This document shows positions 39,670 through 49,513 of a stretch of 64,000 nucleotides of DNA, one piece after another. A program made the position numbers and the translations under genes. The stretch is from NCBI GenBank assembly GCA_964035575.1, contig OZ037924.1, forward strand, positions 248,001 to 312,000, read 5' to 3'. The notes under the pieces are model-generated. The model was not told where the DNA came from. It worked only from the letters and a program-made list of their open reading frames with translations, and did not search any database. The DNA comes from Rhynchopus sp. YZ270_cl-10. Lineage: Eukaryota; Euglenozoa; Diplonemea; Diplonemida; Diplonemidae. Positions within the stretch are counted from its first letter, which is position 1; each line of letters opens with the position of its first letter.

Positions 39670-42054
39670 TCAGTGCGACAGGTTCTCCGCAGGCACGTAC
39701 TGCTTCACGCCGCTCGGCAGTGTCCACTCCAGCTTCAGGACAGCCTTCGACACGTGTTCAAAGAAGTGGATCTCCAGGTCGTGCAGGCCTGCAGACAGCT
39801 CCAACGTCGCCGTCACCTCCTCTGCCTCATGCACGCCGCCGTTCTCAATCACAAGCTCGCCGTCCAGCCACAGTCGCGACCCGTCGCTCGACTTCATACG
39901 CAGGGTGTACTCCCCAGCAACCTCGACCCTCAGGAAGCCCTCAAACGTCGCCGCAAAGTCGTCCACCAGAGTTGCGTCGATGTTCTTGAAGTGCTTGTTC
40001 CGGAAGACCACACGGTCGGACACAACCACGTGCAGAGGGGTCAGAGAATCAAAGTCAGGAAAGTCCTCCATGGTGTCGGCAGTCTTGTACACAGACGTTG
40101 TCAGTCCAGGCAGGGTGCTTGGCGGGAGTGGGACAGGCGCGCCAGTTGCTGGGGCGTTTGTCGCTGGTGCATCCGTCGCAGGCGCGTCGGTTGCAGGTGC
40201 AGCAGTTGCAGGTGCGTCTGTTGCTGGTGCGGCAGTTGTGGGTGCGTCTGTTGCTGGTGCGTCAGTTGCTGCTGCGGCAGTTGTAGGTGCCAGAGTAACT
40301 GGTGTTGCGACGGAAGGAATGGTGCAATGAAACATGAACTCATCCAACCATCCGTTCCCAAAGAAGATGACAACATCTGCACCACCAGTGCAGTCTGTGG
40401 TGATCGTGCTGGTTGCGAGGAACACACCGTCAATGGAGACAGTGTACTCAAACGCAGCCCAGTCCAAGTCAACCACCACTGCGTAGAACTTCTCTGTCTG
40501 CACAACAGTGCCCGGCACTTCAGCACCACCAACACGCCACACACCTGTTGAGCCACGGTCCACACGGACACATGACTTCGTGCCCCTCCGCAGACGCAGC
40601 TGAGTAGTCTCCTGCGCACCCGCCATGGCAGCAAAGGAGAAGGTCATCCTGTGCGGCATGCTGTCTGCCGCAAGCTCGAGTCTTGACTGCGCACGCGTAG
40701 TCGACCCCACGTCGCCCACACGCATGCTCGAACCGCCGGCAGCGAAGAAGGCAGAGTCCTCAGACACAGACGTGCCACCAAACGGCTTCCACGGCAGACC
40801 ACCGTCAAAGGAGTGCAGGTAGTCTGTCGGGCACGTCGTTGTCCCACTGCAGTCCACACCTGCGTACCCCGCGTCGCACTGGCAGGGTCTGAGCCGGTCG
40901 TCCACACACGTCCCGTGCCCGCTGCACACGTTCGGGTCGTTTCCATCAATCCCATAGCACACAGTGTTCGACACCGCCACCCGCACTGTGATCGCACACG
41001 TGGCCGACGTCCCGTCCGGCGCAGTGAAGGTCGCACTCAGGGTGAAGGTCTGTCCCGCCCGCGCAGCAGACGGTGTGAAGGTGAGCTGCGTGAACCCAAT
41101 GCTGCCCATGCTGCTCCCCGACGCCCTCGAGTACGCCATCTCTCCTGCAGGTGCTGTCGTCCCTGCGTACGTCACCGTCACAGCCTGCGCAGTGTCGTAC
41201 ATCACGTTGAAGTCCATGTTCCACGGCTTCGAGTGCACAACAAGGTGTGTCTGTGCCACATCAACAGACGGCAGACACACCGGCTGTGCGTACGTCGCAG
41301 CACACCCGTTGTAGAGGAAGTCCACCGCCTCCACGTCCCCTGCACTCAGCGAACCACTCTGCCCGATCGGCACTGGCGCAATGATCGTCGGTGCCGAACC
41401 AGTGGCGAAGAAATCAGACCCGTAGTGCATGATCGAGCCGTAGTCGTACTTGCCGATGTCGCGCCCTGTTGTGCTGCTCATCTTCCCGAAGTTCCCTGTG
41501 TACCCTGGCGTCACCTGTGCCAGGTCCACCACCACGTACTCGTCACGGTCCTTGCGCATCTGCTCGTGCAGCAGACCCATAGAGTGGCCAATTTCGTGGA
41601 TCGTTGATCCTGTTGAACATCCAACAGCAAGGTAGATAGTGTTCGCACGTGTGGTGTACGCACCCACGGGTGAGCTGCAGCCGGTGCCTGCTACGAACCT
41701 GATGTAGGGGATCGCGCAGGTGTCCTCGCTTGCGCACGGCGAGAAGCGGATGCATGTCTTTGCCTCCCAGTTGTCAATTGCCCGTGAGATGCGCACGTCG
41801 TCAGCCGCAAGTGGCACGACGCCATCCCCGTTCACCTCGACAGTCTCCACCACATAGCGCACCACACCCAGTGGCCAGATCTGCGACTGGCGCGACAGTG
41901 TTGACGCAGACAGCCCCTTCCCATCCCGCCCCTCTTCCTCCCGTACCTGGATGTCGCCGTCCACAAGCACGAAGTCCTTATCCCAGTTCGAGAGTGCTGC
42001 ACATGGCAGACAGCCACACAGCAGCAGCAGAAACACACACATCATTTGCAACAT
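39670..42054 (-). CDS. Secreted astacin metalloprotease with mucin linker and PA14 domain
   Basis: 794 residues. Signal peptide 1-21, then a short propeptide, then an M12A catalytic domain with zinc motif HEIGHSMGLLHEQMRKDRD and Met-turn SIMHYGSDFF. After it come a beta-rich putative-Ig region, an EGF-like module (CSGHGTCVDDRLRPCQC), a concanavalin-like/LamG-type region with two Cys, and a linker of ATDAPA repeats. The C-terminal PA14 domain (about 650-790) has SSDGSRLWLDG and LHDLEIHFFEH. The protein is secreted. The PA14 domain is a carbohydrate-binding fold, so the protease may be targeted to glycans or prey surfaces. The leader has CTCAACAG 19 nt upstream of the ATG. Confidence 0.93.
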   Translation of the reverse strand: MLQMMCVFLLLLCGCLPCAALSNWDKDFVLVDGDIQVREEEGRDGKGLSASTLSRQSQIWPLGVVRYVVETVEVNGDGVVPLAADDVRISRAIDNWEAKTCIRFSPCASEDTCAIPYIRFVAGTGCSSPVGAYTTRANTIYLAVGCSTGSTIHEIGHSMGLLHEQMRKDRDEYVVVDLAQVTPGYTGNFGKMSSTTGRDIGKYDYGSIMHYGSDFFATGSAPTIIAPVPIGQSGSLSAGDVEAVDFLYNGCAATYAQPVCLPSVDVAQTHLVVHSKPWNMDFNVMYDTAQAVTVTYAGTTAPAGEMAYSRASGSSMGSIGFTQLTFTPSAARAGQTFTLSATFTAPDGTSATCAITVRVAVSNTVCYGIDGNDPNVCSGHGTCVDDRLRPCQCDAGYAGVDCSGTTTCPTDYLHSFDGGLPWKPFGGTSVSEDSAFFAAGGSSMRVGDVGSTTRAQSRLELAADSMPHRMTFSFAAMAGAQETTQLRLRRGTKSCVRVDRGSTGVWRVGGAEVPGTVVQTEKFYAVVVDLDWAAFEYTVSIDGVFLATSTITTDCTGGADVVIFFGNGWLDEFMFHCTIPSVATPVTLAPTTAAAATDAPATDAPTTAAPATDAPATAAPATDAPATDAPATNAPATGAPVPLPPSTLPGLTTSVYKTADTMEDFPDFDSLTPLHVVVSDRVVFRNKHFKNIDATLVDDFAATFEGFLRVEVAGEYTLRMKSSDGSRLWLDGELVIENGGVHEAEEVTATLELSAGLHDLEIHFFEHVSKAVLKLEWTLPSGVKQYVPAENLSH
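40144..40291 (-). repeat. Coding minisatellite (15-bp units, ATDAPA linker)
   Basis: About ten units of gttgctggtgcgtcn on the plus strand, encoding A-T-x-A-P repeats in the astacin-PA14 linker. Copy number is likely to vary. Confidence 0.85.
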
Positions 42055-42295
42055 ATTTATCTGAAACTAAAATCTGTTGAGTTATGGTGGTGTCACGGGA
42101 GAACCGGGGAAAGGGTGGATATATGGTACTTCTGTTCCTCTGTACTACAGCGAAAAGAAATTTGGCACATCACACAAACACAATAAAGTGGGTCGCTCAC
42201 AAAAGCGAACGATGCATGTGAAGCACAGAGTAGCCCTTTAATTTTCGGCATTCCTTAAGTGGATGGTTCCCTAATGTATCCTTTGTGGGACATTA

Positions 42296-42411
42296 TCGTG
42301 CCTAAACTTTCCACGTGACAGTGTACCTTTGTTATTATAACCGGTGTGCCGGGTGGACCCCCTACCATGCAGTCCTACATCCATTTCGTGGTTGGCATCT
42401 GATATGTGGCT
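42296..42411 (-). repeat. Extended C-type repeat (C6)
   Basis: Carries the C-type arm gacagtgtacct followed by about 85 nt (ccgggtggaccc, ccatgcagtcc, catccatttcgtggtt) also present after the C-type hairpin at 56.6 kb. Shows that some hairpins belong to a longer unit. Confidence 0.7.
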
Positions 42412-43213
42412 CCCGCTTCCACATCGGTCGGGCGTTAACAAGAAGAACAGGTTCTGGGGTTGGGAGGTAACTTTGTTCTAGTACAGGGTTGTCCCCTTTA
42501 TCATCTGCATGTTTTGCTTTTTTGAAGGGGGAAAACGTTGATATTCCAGGACAAGAAGAAAATGGATAGATGTAACGAAGTGTTTCTTAGTCACCACAAC
42601 AACAACAACAACAAATGGTAGCTTTGTTTTGTGCGTAAAGTGTGTAATGTTTATTCTGTGTTGACATTTTTATTACTCCACAATACGCTCCCACCGACTA
42701 CCTGGCTGTGAAGAGGGAAACCTCTAAGGCCGAAAAAAAAAACTATGGTTGTTGATGCAGGTACCTCCGACTGACCCACTGTACGATGTCAGCCATCCGT
42801 ATGAAAGCACAAGTACCCTACGGACTACAACAAAACAAAAAATACACACCCCATGGTAGGTCAAATATATTCAATATTGATGCCGATGGAGGGTAATATT
42901 TCTCGTGTATTGGAAGAAAACAAAAAACACTTTTCCGAAAAGTTCCAATCACATAGAATATCATACAATTTTTACCTGTTTGCACGTATGACAGCACACA
43001 CAAAAAAAAAGGGGGAGGCTAACAAATGAATGAGAGTTGCCTGTTTATTGCGCGGGGTAGTTTCGTTATTTCGTACAGTTTCAAAAAAAAGGAATAGTTG
43101 TTGATGCACTGAGAGTGGCAAGAGAGTGGTTAACCCCTTTGGCCCGACCCCAAATTCAAAAAAAGCGCGCGCGATAGTTTTTTTTTAATGGCCGCCACAG
43201 AGATACAGAAAAA

Positions 43214-43262
43214 ATACACAAAGCTTGAAAGACGAATGCGAACGTTGTGCACGCAGTTCAAA
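43214..43262 (-). repeat. Hairpin repeat, H type
   Basis: Minus strand ACTGCGTGC ... GCATTCGTCTTTCAAGC. TGCG/CGCA pair and the 3' anchor CTTTCAAGC is kept, but the GAGGC loop is absent. Confidence 0.4.
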
Positions 43263-43341
43263 AATAGTAAGGCGAACCTAAGCCTCACGTAGCCTCTTAA
43301 TATTAATCTTAATCACAACAGTCACAAAATTTCAATTAAAA

Positions 43342-43389
43342 TCACAACTTTTCACAACGGTATGTGTACATAGTTGTGAAAAGTTGTGA
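43342..43389. repeat. Perfect 17-bp inverted repeat
   Basis: Arms 43342-43358 and 43373-43389 are perfectly complementary around a 14-nt loop. More TTGTGA-type motifs follow at once. It lies about 170 nt past the stop of the SGNH gene in the transcription direction. Confidence 0.85.
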
Positions 43390-43561
43390 AACGTTGCGAC
43401 ACGTTGTGCATAGGCTTGAAATTTTGTGACATTTTGTGAAACTTTGCAAAACGCCGCCCCCCCGGATAGCACCAACAGAAGCCTCATTCCCAATATCCCA
43501 CACCACCCCACCCCACCCCAAGTCTGTATTATGAGATCTTATTTTTCCGCTTTTTCTTTTT

Positions 43562-44701
43562 TTACCAACCCTGAGCCTTCCCGTCATAATTCTCGAGAAT
43601 CTTGCGGGGTTTGTCCAGCTTGCACTGTTCTGTTTTGTTCGCACAGCCGTAATATGCTTCGGGGAAGGTGCGCCACTTTGTGAACATAGCGTTCTCATCA
43701 CATGGCACCTGCGCACCTGCCATCCGCGGCCCGCACACGACGTTCCCTATCAAATCCAACTCCATGTTGTGCACCTCCCCTCCGTAGTGCACACCGTCAC
43801 GTGTATTGTTCGGCAGCAGCTCTGAGAACATATGAGTGTCAATCGCTGTGACACCCATGCAAGATGCTGCGAGGAGCAGCGCTTCACGGAAAGCACGAAC
43901 CTTGTCGGGGTGGTTGCATGTGTAGCACTGCTCTGTTACCTTTGGGCAGCGCTTTCTGTGGATGTACCGCAGGCCAAACACAACGACCTCTGCAGACGCC
44001 TTTTTGTGCGCCACAATGAGGCTGAGGTACCGCTTCACAGCCTCGTAGAAGCGCTCTGCACCGCAGCACTGCGACCCCATATCCCACATCCCTCCGTTGA
44101 TAATGATCACATCTGCCCCCTCCAAGGCACGGTGCGACGCAGACAGATTAAACGACGTCTTGATGCTCCGATCCTCAGGGTACGCCGCCAACATCGGGTT
44201 GAAAAAAAACGAGATATTTTGCGTCTCGCTGGTGGGATACTGAATGCCGCGCCCGACATCTCCGGTGATAGGGCTGGTCAGGTTTTGCTTGAAGGGGGTA
44301 AGCTTGAGACGACCGCCTGCAAGGTGGTTCATCATCCCTTCGAGTTGCGAGTCGCCGAAGAAAGCGAATTGTTTTGTCGCCAGACACGTCTTCCAATCGG
44401 TGTCATCAAGCAGCTTCATATTGCATGAGGGCGGCTGGTAGTATCCATGCGGTGCACCTCCCGCCTGTGATGCCAGACGCAGTTCACCTCCTATCAAATC
44501 TTTATTCTGTGTGCACTGTCGTTCCGCAGCAAGGACAGATGGAACCTCAGGTTCCGATGTACCCGGCACCGTGGTAGGCACCGCAGTAGGCCGTGATGTA
44601 GGTGCTGCTGTCACCACGTTCCCCTGCATCTGCATGAGGGTCCACACAATGCTGGCGGCAGCGATCACCATACCAAACTTCTTTACAACATCGACCCGCA
44701 T
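43562..44701 (-). CDS. Type II membrane SGNH (PC-esterase/TBL-like) protein
   Basis: 379 residues. An N-terminal signal anchor (about 8-27) is followed by a Thr/Pro-rich stem (TSRPTAVPTTVPGT) and a lumenal domain with eleven or more Cys. Catalytic motifs of PC-esterases are visible: F-F-G-D-S-Q-L (block I, nucleophile Ser) and D-G-V-H-Y (D-x-x-H, block V), with the INGGMWDMG strand between. Related proteins transfer or remove acetyl groups on polysaccharides in the Golgi (TBL) or occur in NXPE/FAM113 families. Golgi location and glycan O-acetyl modification are inferred. CGCTCCCACAG lies about 30 nt upstream of the ATG. Confidence 0.75.
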   Translation of the reverse strand: MRVDVVKKFGMVIAAASIVWTLMQMQGNVVTAAPTSRPTAVPTTVPGTSEPEVPSVLAAERQCTQNKDLIGGELRLASQAGGAPHGYYQPPSCNMKLLDDTDWKTCLATKQFAFFGDSQLEGMMNHLAGGRLKLTPFKQNLTSPITGDVGRGIQYPTSETQNISFFFNPMLAAYPEDRSIKTSFNLSASHRALEGADVIIINGGMWDMGSQCCGAERFYEAVKRYLSLIVAHKKASAEVVVFGLRYIHRKRCPKVTEQCYTCNHPDKVRAFREALLLAASCMGVTAIDTHMFSELLPNNTRDGVHYGGEVHNMELDLIGNVVCGPRMAGAQVPCDENAMFTKWRTFPEAYYGCANKTEQCKLDKPRKILENYDGKAQGW

Positions 44702-44861
44702 GTTGCTAATTTCTTTTTGTTGTGTGGCTTCTGTGGGAGCGTGAGGTGGAATGCTACATCGAATAATTTGATTCGGTTTTTATAAACAGTGGTGATCAAA
44801 ATCAAAAAAGGTGGGGAAATTCTTGTGTGTCCTTGCATCAGAAGGTTGAAAATAATGGGGT

Positions 44862-45761
44862 CTATTTGAAAGGGTTTTGCTTGGCGGTGTCGCGTTGCTG
44901 GTCCATCGCGACGGTGCGGTTTGTTTCGGAGGAGTCGTGTATGTCCTTTGTGAAGGCGTGGATTGGGGAGTCCTGCATTCTGCGCTTCATGCGCTTGGAG
45001 ATGTGGGTCTGCTCTCTGCCGGGTCTGGGCCCGCTGCGTTCTGGGTAGTGCTCGTTGTAGCTGGGCGCACCGTTCTCGTCGGTGCCCTGTTTGCGGCGTC
45101 CGTGCGCCTTGGGCACCGGGTCCTCATCCTCCCACGTCTCTTCTCCCAGGTTGAAGAACCACGGCTCATCCGGGTTGGGTGCCCGTGTAGGGTCCTCGGA
45201 GTCCGTCTTCTTCCAGAACTTTTGTCTCGCAACGTCTCGCTGTCGCTGTACCTTGGAGATGGTGGGATGCTTGAAATTGCCCGTAACAGTCATATGCATG
45301 TTGAGGCACTGTGTTGCCATCTTCGAGACAATCTCAGGGTCCATCTCCTCAGCTTCCTTTTCATGTGTGTTAGGGATGTAGAAATTAAACTCCGGCTGCT
45401 TTTCGGTCGGGAGGAGAACCATTTCGCGCCCGTTGAGGACGTGGCGGGTGCTGAAGAGTTTCGCGAGGGAGGCTGCCTGGTTGGGTTTGAAGATGACGTT
45501 CGCGACGCCTTGGGAGCGGCCGTAGCGGCGTTCGCTGTCGCGGGATTTGCGTCGCATCATCGAATCCCTCTCAACACGCACCCGATGCACCTGGGCATGC
45601 ATTTTCAAGTACTCCTGCAGCATCGTGTCGTCCACAGACCAATGCAGGTTGTGGATCGTGGCGTGCACCTCACCAACACGATGGCCGTACATCCGCCACA
45701 CCCGGATCATATCCTCCGCCACTGCACGGTACGCAAACAATGCTGAACATCGTTTCAACAT
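44862..45761 (-). CDS. RRM-containing RNA-binding protein
   Basis: 299 residues from the ATG at 45761. An RRM-like domain at about 30-120 shows the expected order: ATIHNLHWSV (strand 1 with RNP2-like residues), helix, VHRVRVERD (strand 2), QGVANVIFK (RNP1-like strand 3), helix, NGREMVLLP (strand 4). A charged insert (MMRRKSRDSERRYGRS) lengthens the strand 2-3 loop. The remainder is hydrophilic, with a conserved-looking WFFNLGEETWEDEDPVPK block and a basic tail. The N-terminus (LKRCSALFAYRAV) could be a mitochondrial presequence. Candidate acceptor ACACCCAG about 17 nt upstream. Confidence 0.7.
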   Translation of the reverse strand: MLKRCSALFAYRAVAEDMIRVWRMYGHRVGEVHATIHNLHWSVDDTMLQEYLKMHAQVHRVRVERDSMMRRKSRDSERRYGRSQGVANVIFKPNQAASLAKLFSTRHVLNGREMVLLPTEKQPEFNFYIPNTHEKEAEEMDPEIVSKMATQCLNMHMTVTGNFKHPTISKVQRQRDVARQKFWKKTDSEDPTRAPNPDEPWFFNLGEETWEDEDPVPKAHGRRKQGTDENGAPSYNEHYPERSGPRPGREQTHISKRMKRRMQDSPIHAFTKDIHDSSETNRTVAMDQQRDTAKQNPFK

Positions 45762-46774
45762 AATGGGGCGGGTGTACTCTGGGTGTTGTTTGAGTGGCAA
45801 AAAGAAACGTTTAGAAATATGAACCTAAGTAAGCACCTCTTGCTTAGTGAAAAGATGCAGATTGGTATGGAAGTCTATATTGCTTCGTCTTGATTCATCA
45901 AAAAAGACAGTGAAGGTATACAGACATCTGATTAACTCACAACGCCCCGAACCCAACCTGAATCGGAGAAACGCAAGGAGGATATATATTCCCAGCGAAG
46001 AAAGCACCCATCAAACCAGGAATGGGAACCCCCCCTTGACTGAAATTGAACTGCTTGTTCTCACTGCAAAGCAGTGTCCACACTGCAACAAGAAGAGCTG
46101 GAGGAGGATGTGGCTCGACGACACGAAAGCAGATAGGTGTACGTATTTTCCGGTAGTATCACATTATCAAAAAAAACGAGTGTCCTGTGTTTTTTCCACT
46201 GTATTTCTTTTTTCTTCTTCCCGACCAAACCACGAAAAAATGCACATTGTTCCCCCCCAAAGGGTCTGCTGTTAAGCAATCCCCTTATAACATACAAACC
46301 AAGGGAATGGGGCAGGGATGAGGGGAGTGGCCTCGCGTAAGCTTCGCACCACCAACCACCTACATGGGTTGTTCTACTCACCCTCTTTCCCTTCCCCCCA
46401 TAAGAATCCCCCTCCACACAGGACCATACACCCCCGACTAGACCAGAAGGCATCAGGCAACACACACAACGACGATACAAGAAAATGGAAGTTTTTTTTT
46501 TTTTTTGCTCGCACGGTGCAAGAAAAAAGCGTGAGGCTATATCACATCGTTTTAATCTTGCAATACTTTCAGAGACAGCCCCCCTTCCACCCCTAGTTGT
46601 ATTATACGTACTCGGCCCCGAATACCGCATTATTCCTTACGATGACCGTAGTATACGGTATTATACAGAATTGTACGGTGGTATACGGTGCTGCTGGGGA
46701 CTGAATACCGTATAATTAATTGCACGAATTATCCGAATTTTACAACCTAGCTCCACCCCACCCCACCCCCTCGC
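45762..46774. other. Intergenic with degenerate A hairpin and GTATAC-rich block
   Basis: 46596-46725 is rich in inverted and direct copies of GTATACGG/CCGTATAC, a decayed repeat. Open frames here depend on poly-A/T runs and look non-coding. Confidence 0.55.
45813..45852 (-). repeat. Hairpin repeat, degenerate A type (A7)
   Basis: Plus strand aatatgaacctaag taagcacctctt gcttagtg. The inner stem is kept, the outer arm lost. Lies about 50 nt upstream of the RRM gene start. Confidence 0.6.
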
Positions 46775-47443
46775 TCACCCCAGCCGCATAGCCTTCTTGC
46801 CGACCCGCTTAGGGAGAAGCGGGTTTGATGTGACAGCATGACTTCGCCGCAGCCACGCCGGGTTGACCCCACACCTACAGGGTGTTGGTGTATCCCGCGG
46901 AAGGCTGCTGATGGATATGTCGACGGTGCCTACTGCACGCACCTCGCGGGGGAATTTGGTGCGCAGAACGGAGGACTTTCGTTTTGGAGATGCGAAGTCC
47001 ACAGTGCGGACAGAGAAGAGCGGTGAATCTACAGTAGACGCCAGTATATCACCCCCTCCGGTGTGCATATGAGTGGTGCGGTCGGAGCGTGCGATGGTTC
47101 CTCCGTGAATGGTTCGGTTCAGTGCAAACCCACCGCCAGGCATTGTCCACGCCTGATCAGGGTTGGCCCCAGCGCCCACCCCCTTTCGTCGTTCTTTGCC
47201 AAAGGCGCAGCCACGGTACGCATTGCTCCGCTGTGAACGATCGATAGTCTCGATACAAACCCTGCTCGCCCCAGAAGGTGACCGTGTCGCAGTGCCTTCC
47301 AGATACGATACCGCGACGTCGCCTGCTCGTGGTAAAGTCCATCCCTCCCGTTTGTGGTGCCAGCAGTCTGTGTGAGGGCATCTTCGAACCCTGCCTGCAG
47401 TAGCAGGTCGTGCTCTCGTCGCAGGAAGATCTGCGAAAGACAT
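46775..47443 (-). CDS. Arg/Gly-rich protein of unknown function
   Basis: 222 residues from ATG at 47443, with a pyrimidine-rich leader and ACAAAG about 20 nt upstream. Very basic (many Arg), Gly/Pro/Thr-rich, no membrane segment, no known domain. Short motifs (RGCAFGKERRKG, PDQAWTMPGGGF) vaguely recall the Pro-Gly motifs of ciliary SHIPPO-type repeats, but the match is weak. Codon composition and GC content match the neighbouring genes. Confidence 0.55.
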   Translation of the reverse strand: MSFADLPATRARPATAGRVRRCPHTDCWHHKREGWTLPRAGDVAVSYLEGTATRSPSGASRVCIETIDRSQRSNAYRGCAFGKERRKGVGAGANPDQAWTMPGGGFALNRTIHGGTIARSDRTTHMHTGGGDILASTVDSPLFSVRTVDFASPKRKSSVLRTKFPREVRAVGTVDISISSLPRDTPTPCRCGVNPAWLRRSHAVTSNPLLPKRVGKKAMRLG

Positions 47444-48150
47444 TATAGAGAAATAGTGATCTCTTTGTAAAAGAAAAAGAAACGGTGAAGCTGGCAGGAC
47501 TGTTGGTAAGGAGGAGGAAGAGGAGGGGAGGAGATGAGTAAAGAAGTTGGCTTGAGGGGAAATATAAACTTAACACTCATCACACAATAAAACCCATGGG
47601 AGAGGTTGTGGTGAAACGCACACACCTCGACCTGTTTGGTGAGGAGTGGCTCTGCAGTACCTTTTGGTGTGTGGTCAGCGCACCTTGGACCATAATGATG
47701 TGGTTTGCATCCATTTTGAGGTTAACATCTGGGGAAAAAGGGAGGATAGATTTCTTTTTTCCTTCGGTACAACCCTCAGGCTGTTTTGAAAAAAATGAAC
47801 TGTCTCTTTTTTTTTGAAATGGGCGACAATCATTCCCTCCCCACCACACACAGACCACCCCTTCGTCAATTGATTTAAAAAAAAAAAAAAAAAGATTGGT
47901 TCTTTTCGTTCTGAACACCTAAAGGAGTTTTATGTGTATCAACAATCACCTCTCTAGGCATGCTTGACCTCTATATGGGAGCCCAAGTAATTCTATGTAG
48001 GGTCTGTACACATTTTCATTTTTTTTCATTTTTTTCGTCGGGCAAAAAGAGATAAAGGCTAGGACTTTCTTTTCGTTATTTCACATCGTTTTCTTTTTTT
48101 TTTTTGCTTCGACCATTTTACCAAAAAAGCTACAACACCATCCCATCCAT
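47444..48150. other. Intergenic, no structured element seen
   Basis: Poly-T and poly-A tracts (longest 47877-47894). No gene or hairpin repeat recognised. Confidence 0.5.
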
Positions 48151-48528
48151 CTACTCTGCAGCTGTGAGATTGAGTCCCGGTGTTTCTCTTTGCACGTATT
48201 CCATAAGCTTGGTATTCAATGCAGAGGTTTGGTGCGCTTCCGCGGCCATGGAAAAGCCTTTTTGATACTTCTTATGACACAAAGACATGCACAGCTTTTC
48301 CTTTTTGTACTCCGTTTGCCTCTTCCGTTCTTCGAGCTCCATTCTTGTACCGCTCTGCAGGTCGTCCACATCCAGGCACTTATCGAAACATGCCTCAAAA
48401 GCTCGCACCTTTGAATGCTCCAACGCATGAAACTGCTGAAACATCTGCGACGTCTGGATCATCTCCATGTCCCGTGCACTCAACTGATTCGGATCCAATC
48501 CAGGCATCATCTGACCAGGTGCACCCAT
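48151..48528 (-). CDS. Small Tim-family twin CX3C chaperone, long-loop variant
   Basis: 125 residues. Twin CX3C motifs C47-x3-C51 and C80-x3-C84 lie in predicted helices with aromatic and hydrophobic neighbours, the hallmark of Tim8/9/10/13 proteins of the mitochondrial intermembrane space, which escort hydrophobic precursors. The 28 residues between the motifs are about twice the usual 11-16, and strongly charged (LEERKRQTEYKKEKL). The N-terminal 40 residues (Met/Gln-rich) and C-terminal 40 are also longer than usual. Membership is likely from the motif and size; which Tim it is cannot be said. CCCATTTAG lies about 25 nt upstream of the ATG. Confidence 0.75.
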   Translation of the reverse strand: MGAPGQMMPGLDPNQLSARDMEMIQTSQMFQQFHALEHSKVRAFEACFDKCLDVDDLQSGTRMELEERKRQTEYKKEKLCMSLCHKKYQKGFSMAAEAHQTSALNTKLMEYVQRETPGLNLTAAE

Positions 48529-49513
48529 AATAACGCTTTTTCTTTTAAAAATCTAAATGGGATGAGATGAAGTGTATTAAAAAGGGGTGATGTGGCATAA
48601 TCGGGGTGGGTGAAAGGTGTGAAATTAGCGCGAGCCCTGGGGGAGTGATAATGCTTTTTTTCTTTTCTTTCTCAGCAGAACAAAGGAACCCCACCAACCC
48701 AGGACAATATCTGAGGAAAAGAGGAAAAAAAAAAAAAAACTCGGTCTTACTGTAAAGACAGCGCGCACACACATCAATTCATTGCAGACAGAAAAAAAAC
48801 CACTATCTTGGTTAAGAGAGAGAGGAGGGGGTTATTTTGAGTCATAAAACATCGTCTTTTTTATTCTGTCCGAATTGCAATAATTCTGTCAAAAAGACGT
48901 TCTGCGCCTTCCCCCTTCCTTTTCCGACATACGAGAACTAAATTTGACCAAAAAAAATTGACAGCGCTACCTATGTCTGTCTTCAACAGAGCACGGTCCT
49001 AAACGGTTCACTGAGCGGAATCTTCATAGATAAAAACAATAAAGACAGACCAGACGCCGACAACGTATCAGAGATGGTGCTGACCATTTTGCGGTATTCG
49101 TTTTGCCAAAATCTTGGGCACCAAGAGAGCAAAAACAAAATAAAAATCAAGGAAAAAAATATCACGCGTGAGATGAGTTTGGTGGGGATAAACGAAACAG
49201 TTTGTGTATAAAATAAAAAAGAATACTGTATTCACTTCATTTATGGTGCACTCTCAATGGGAAGAAACAAACAAAGCAAAGAGAACAAACGCTTCTGCTC
49301 CCAAATGATTCTGACCCGTGTTTGGCGGTGTTCGGCAGAAGTTGCTACCGGGCCAAAGGTAGAGGTGCTCATAAAAAAAAAAAAAAAAACATTCGCAAAA
49401 CAAATGCATGGTATGTGTGCTGCATTGGGATACTGCCCGCGTGAGCGATATTTTTGTGTTGCCACAGTGTGCCTCATCGTGAGTCAGTACCACAACGAAG
49501 TGTCCACATCGCA
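48529..49513. other. Intergenic, no gene seen
   Basis: AT-rich. No hairpin repeat recognised. The region 49140-49215 resembles 52560-52640 (taaaaaaat...cacgcgtgagatgag and gtgtataaaataaaaa), the downstream flank of the duplicated membrane gene. Confidence 0.5.

Larger units (their letters stand above)
42055..43561. other. Intergenic with C-type long repeat and 17-bp hairpin
   Basis: Holds the C6 long module, an AAC triplet run (42594-42614), an H-type hairpin (43214-43262), a degenerate A type at 43268-43318 and the inverted repeat at 43342-43389. No gene. Confidence 0.6.

Noticed and set aside
46061..46630. Minus-strand frame of 189 codons starting with ATG
   Set aside because: Lys and Ser runs come from poly-A and triplet tracts, part of it covers a decayed repeat, and no domain or coding composition is seen.
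46596..46725. GTATACGG-rich block as a member of the 104-109 bp TIR family
   Set aside because: It shares short motifs with the element interiors but lacks the CACCTGATTTTTACCCC ends.
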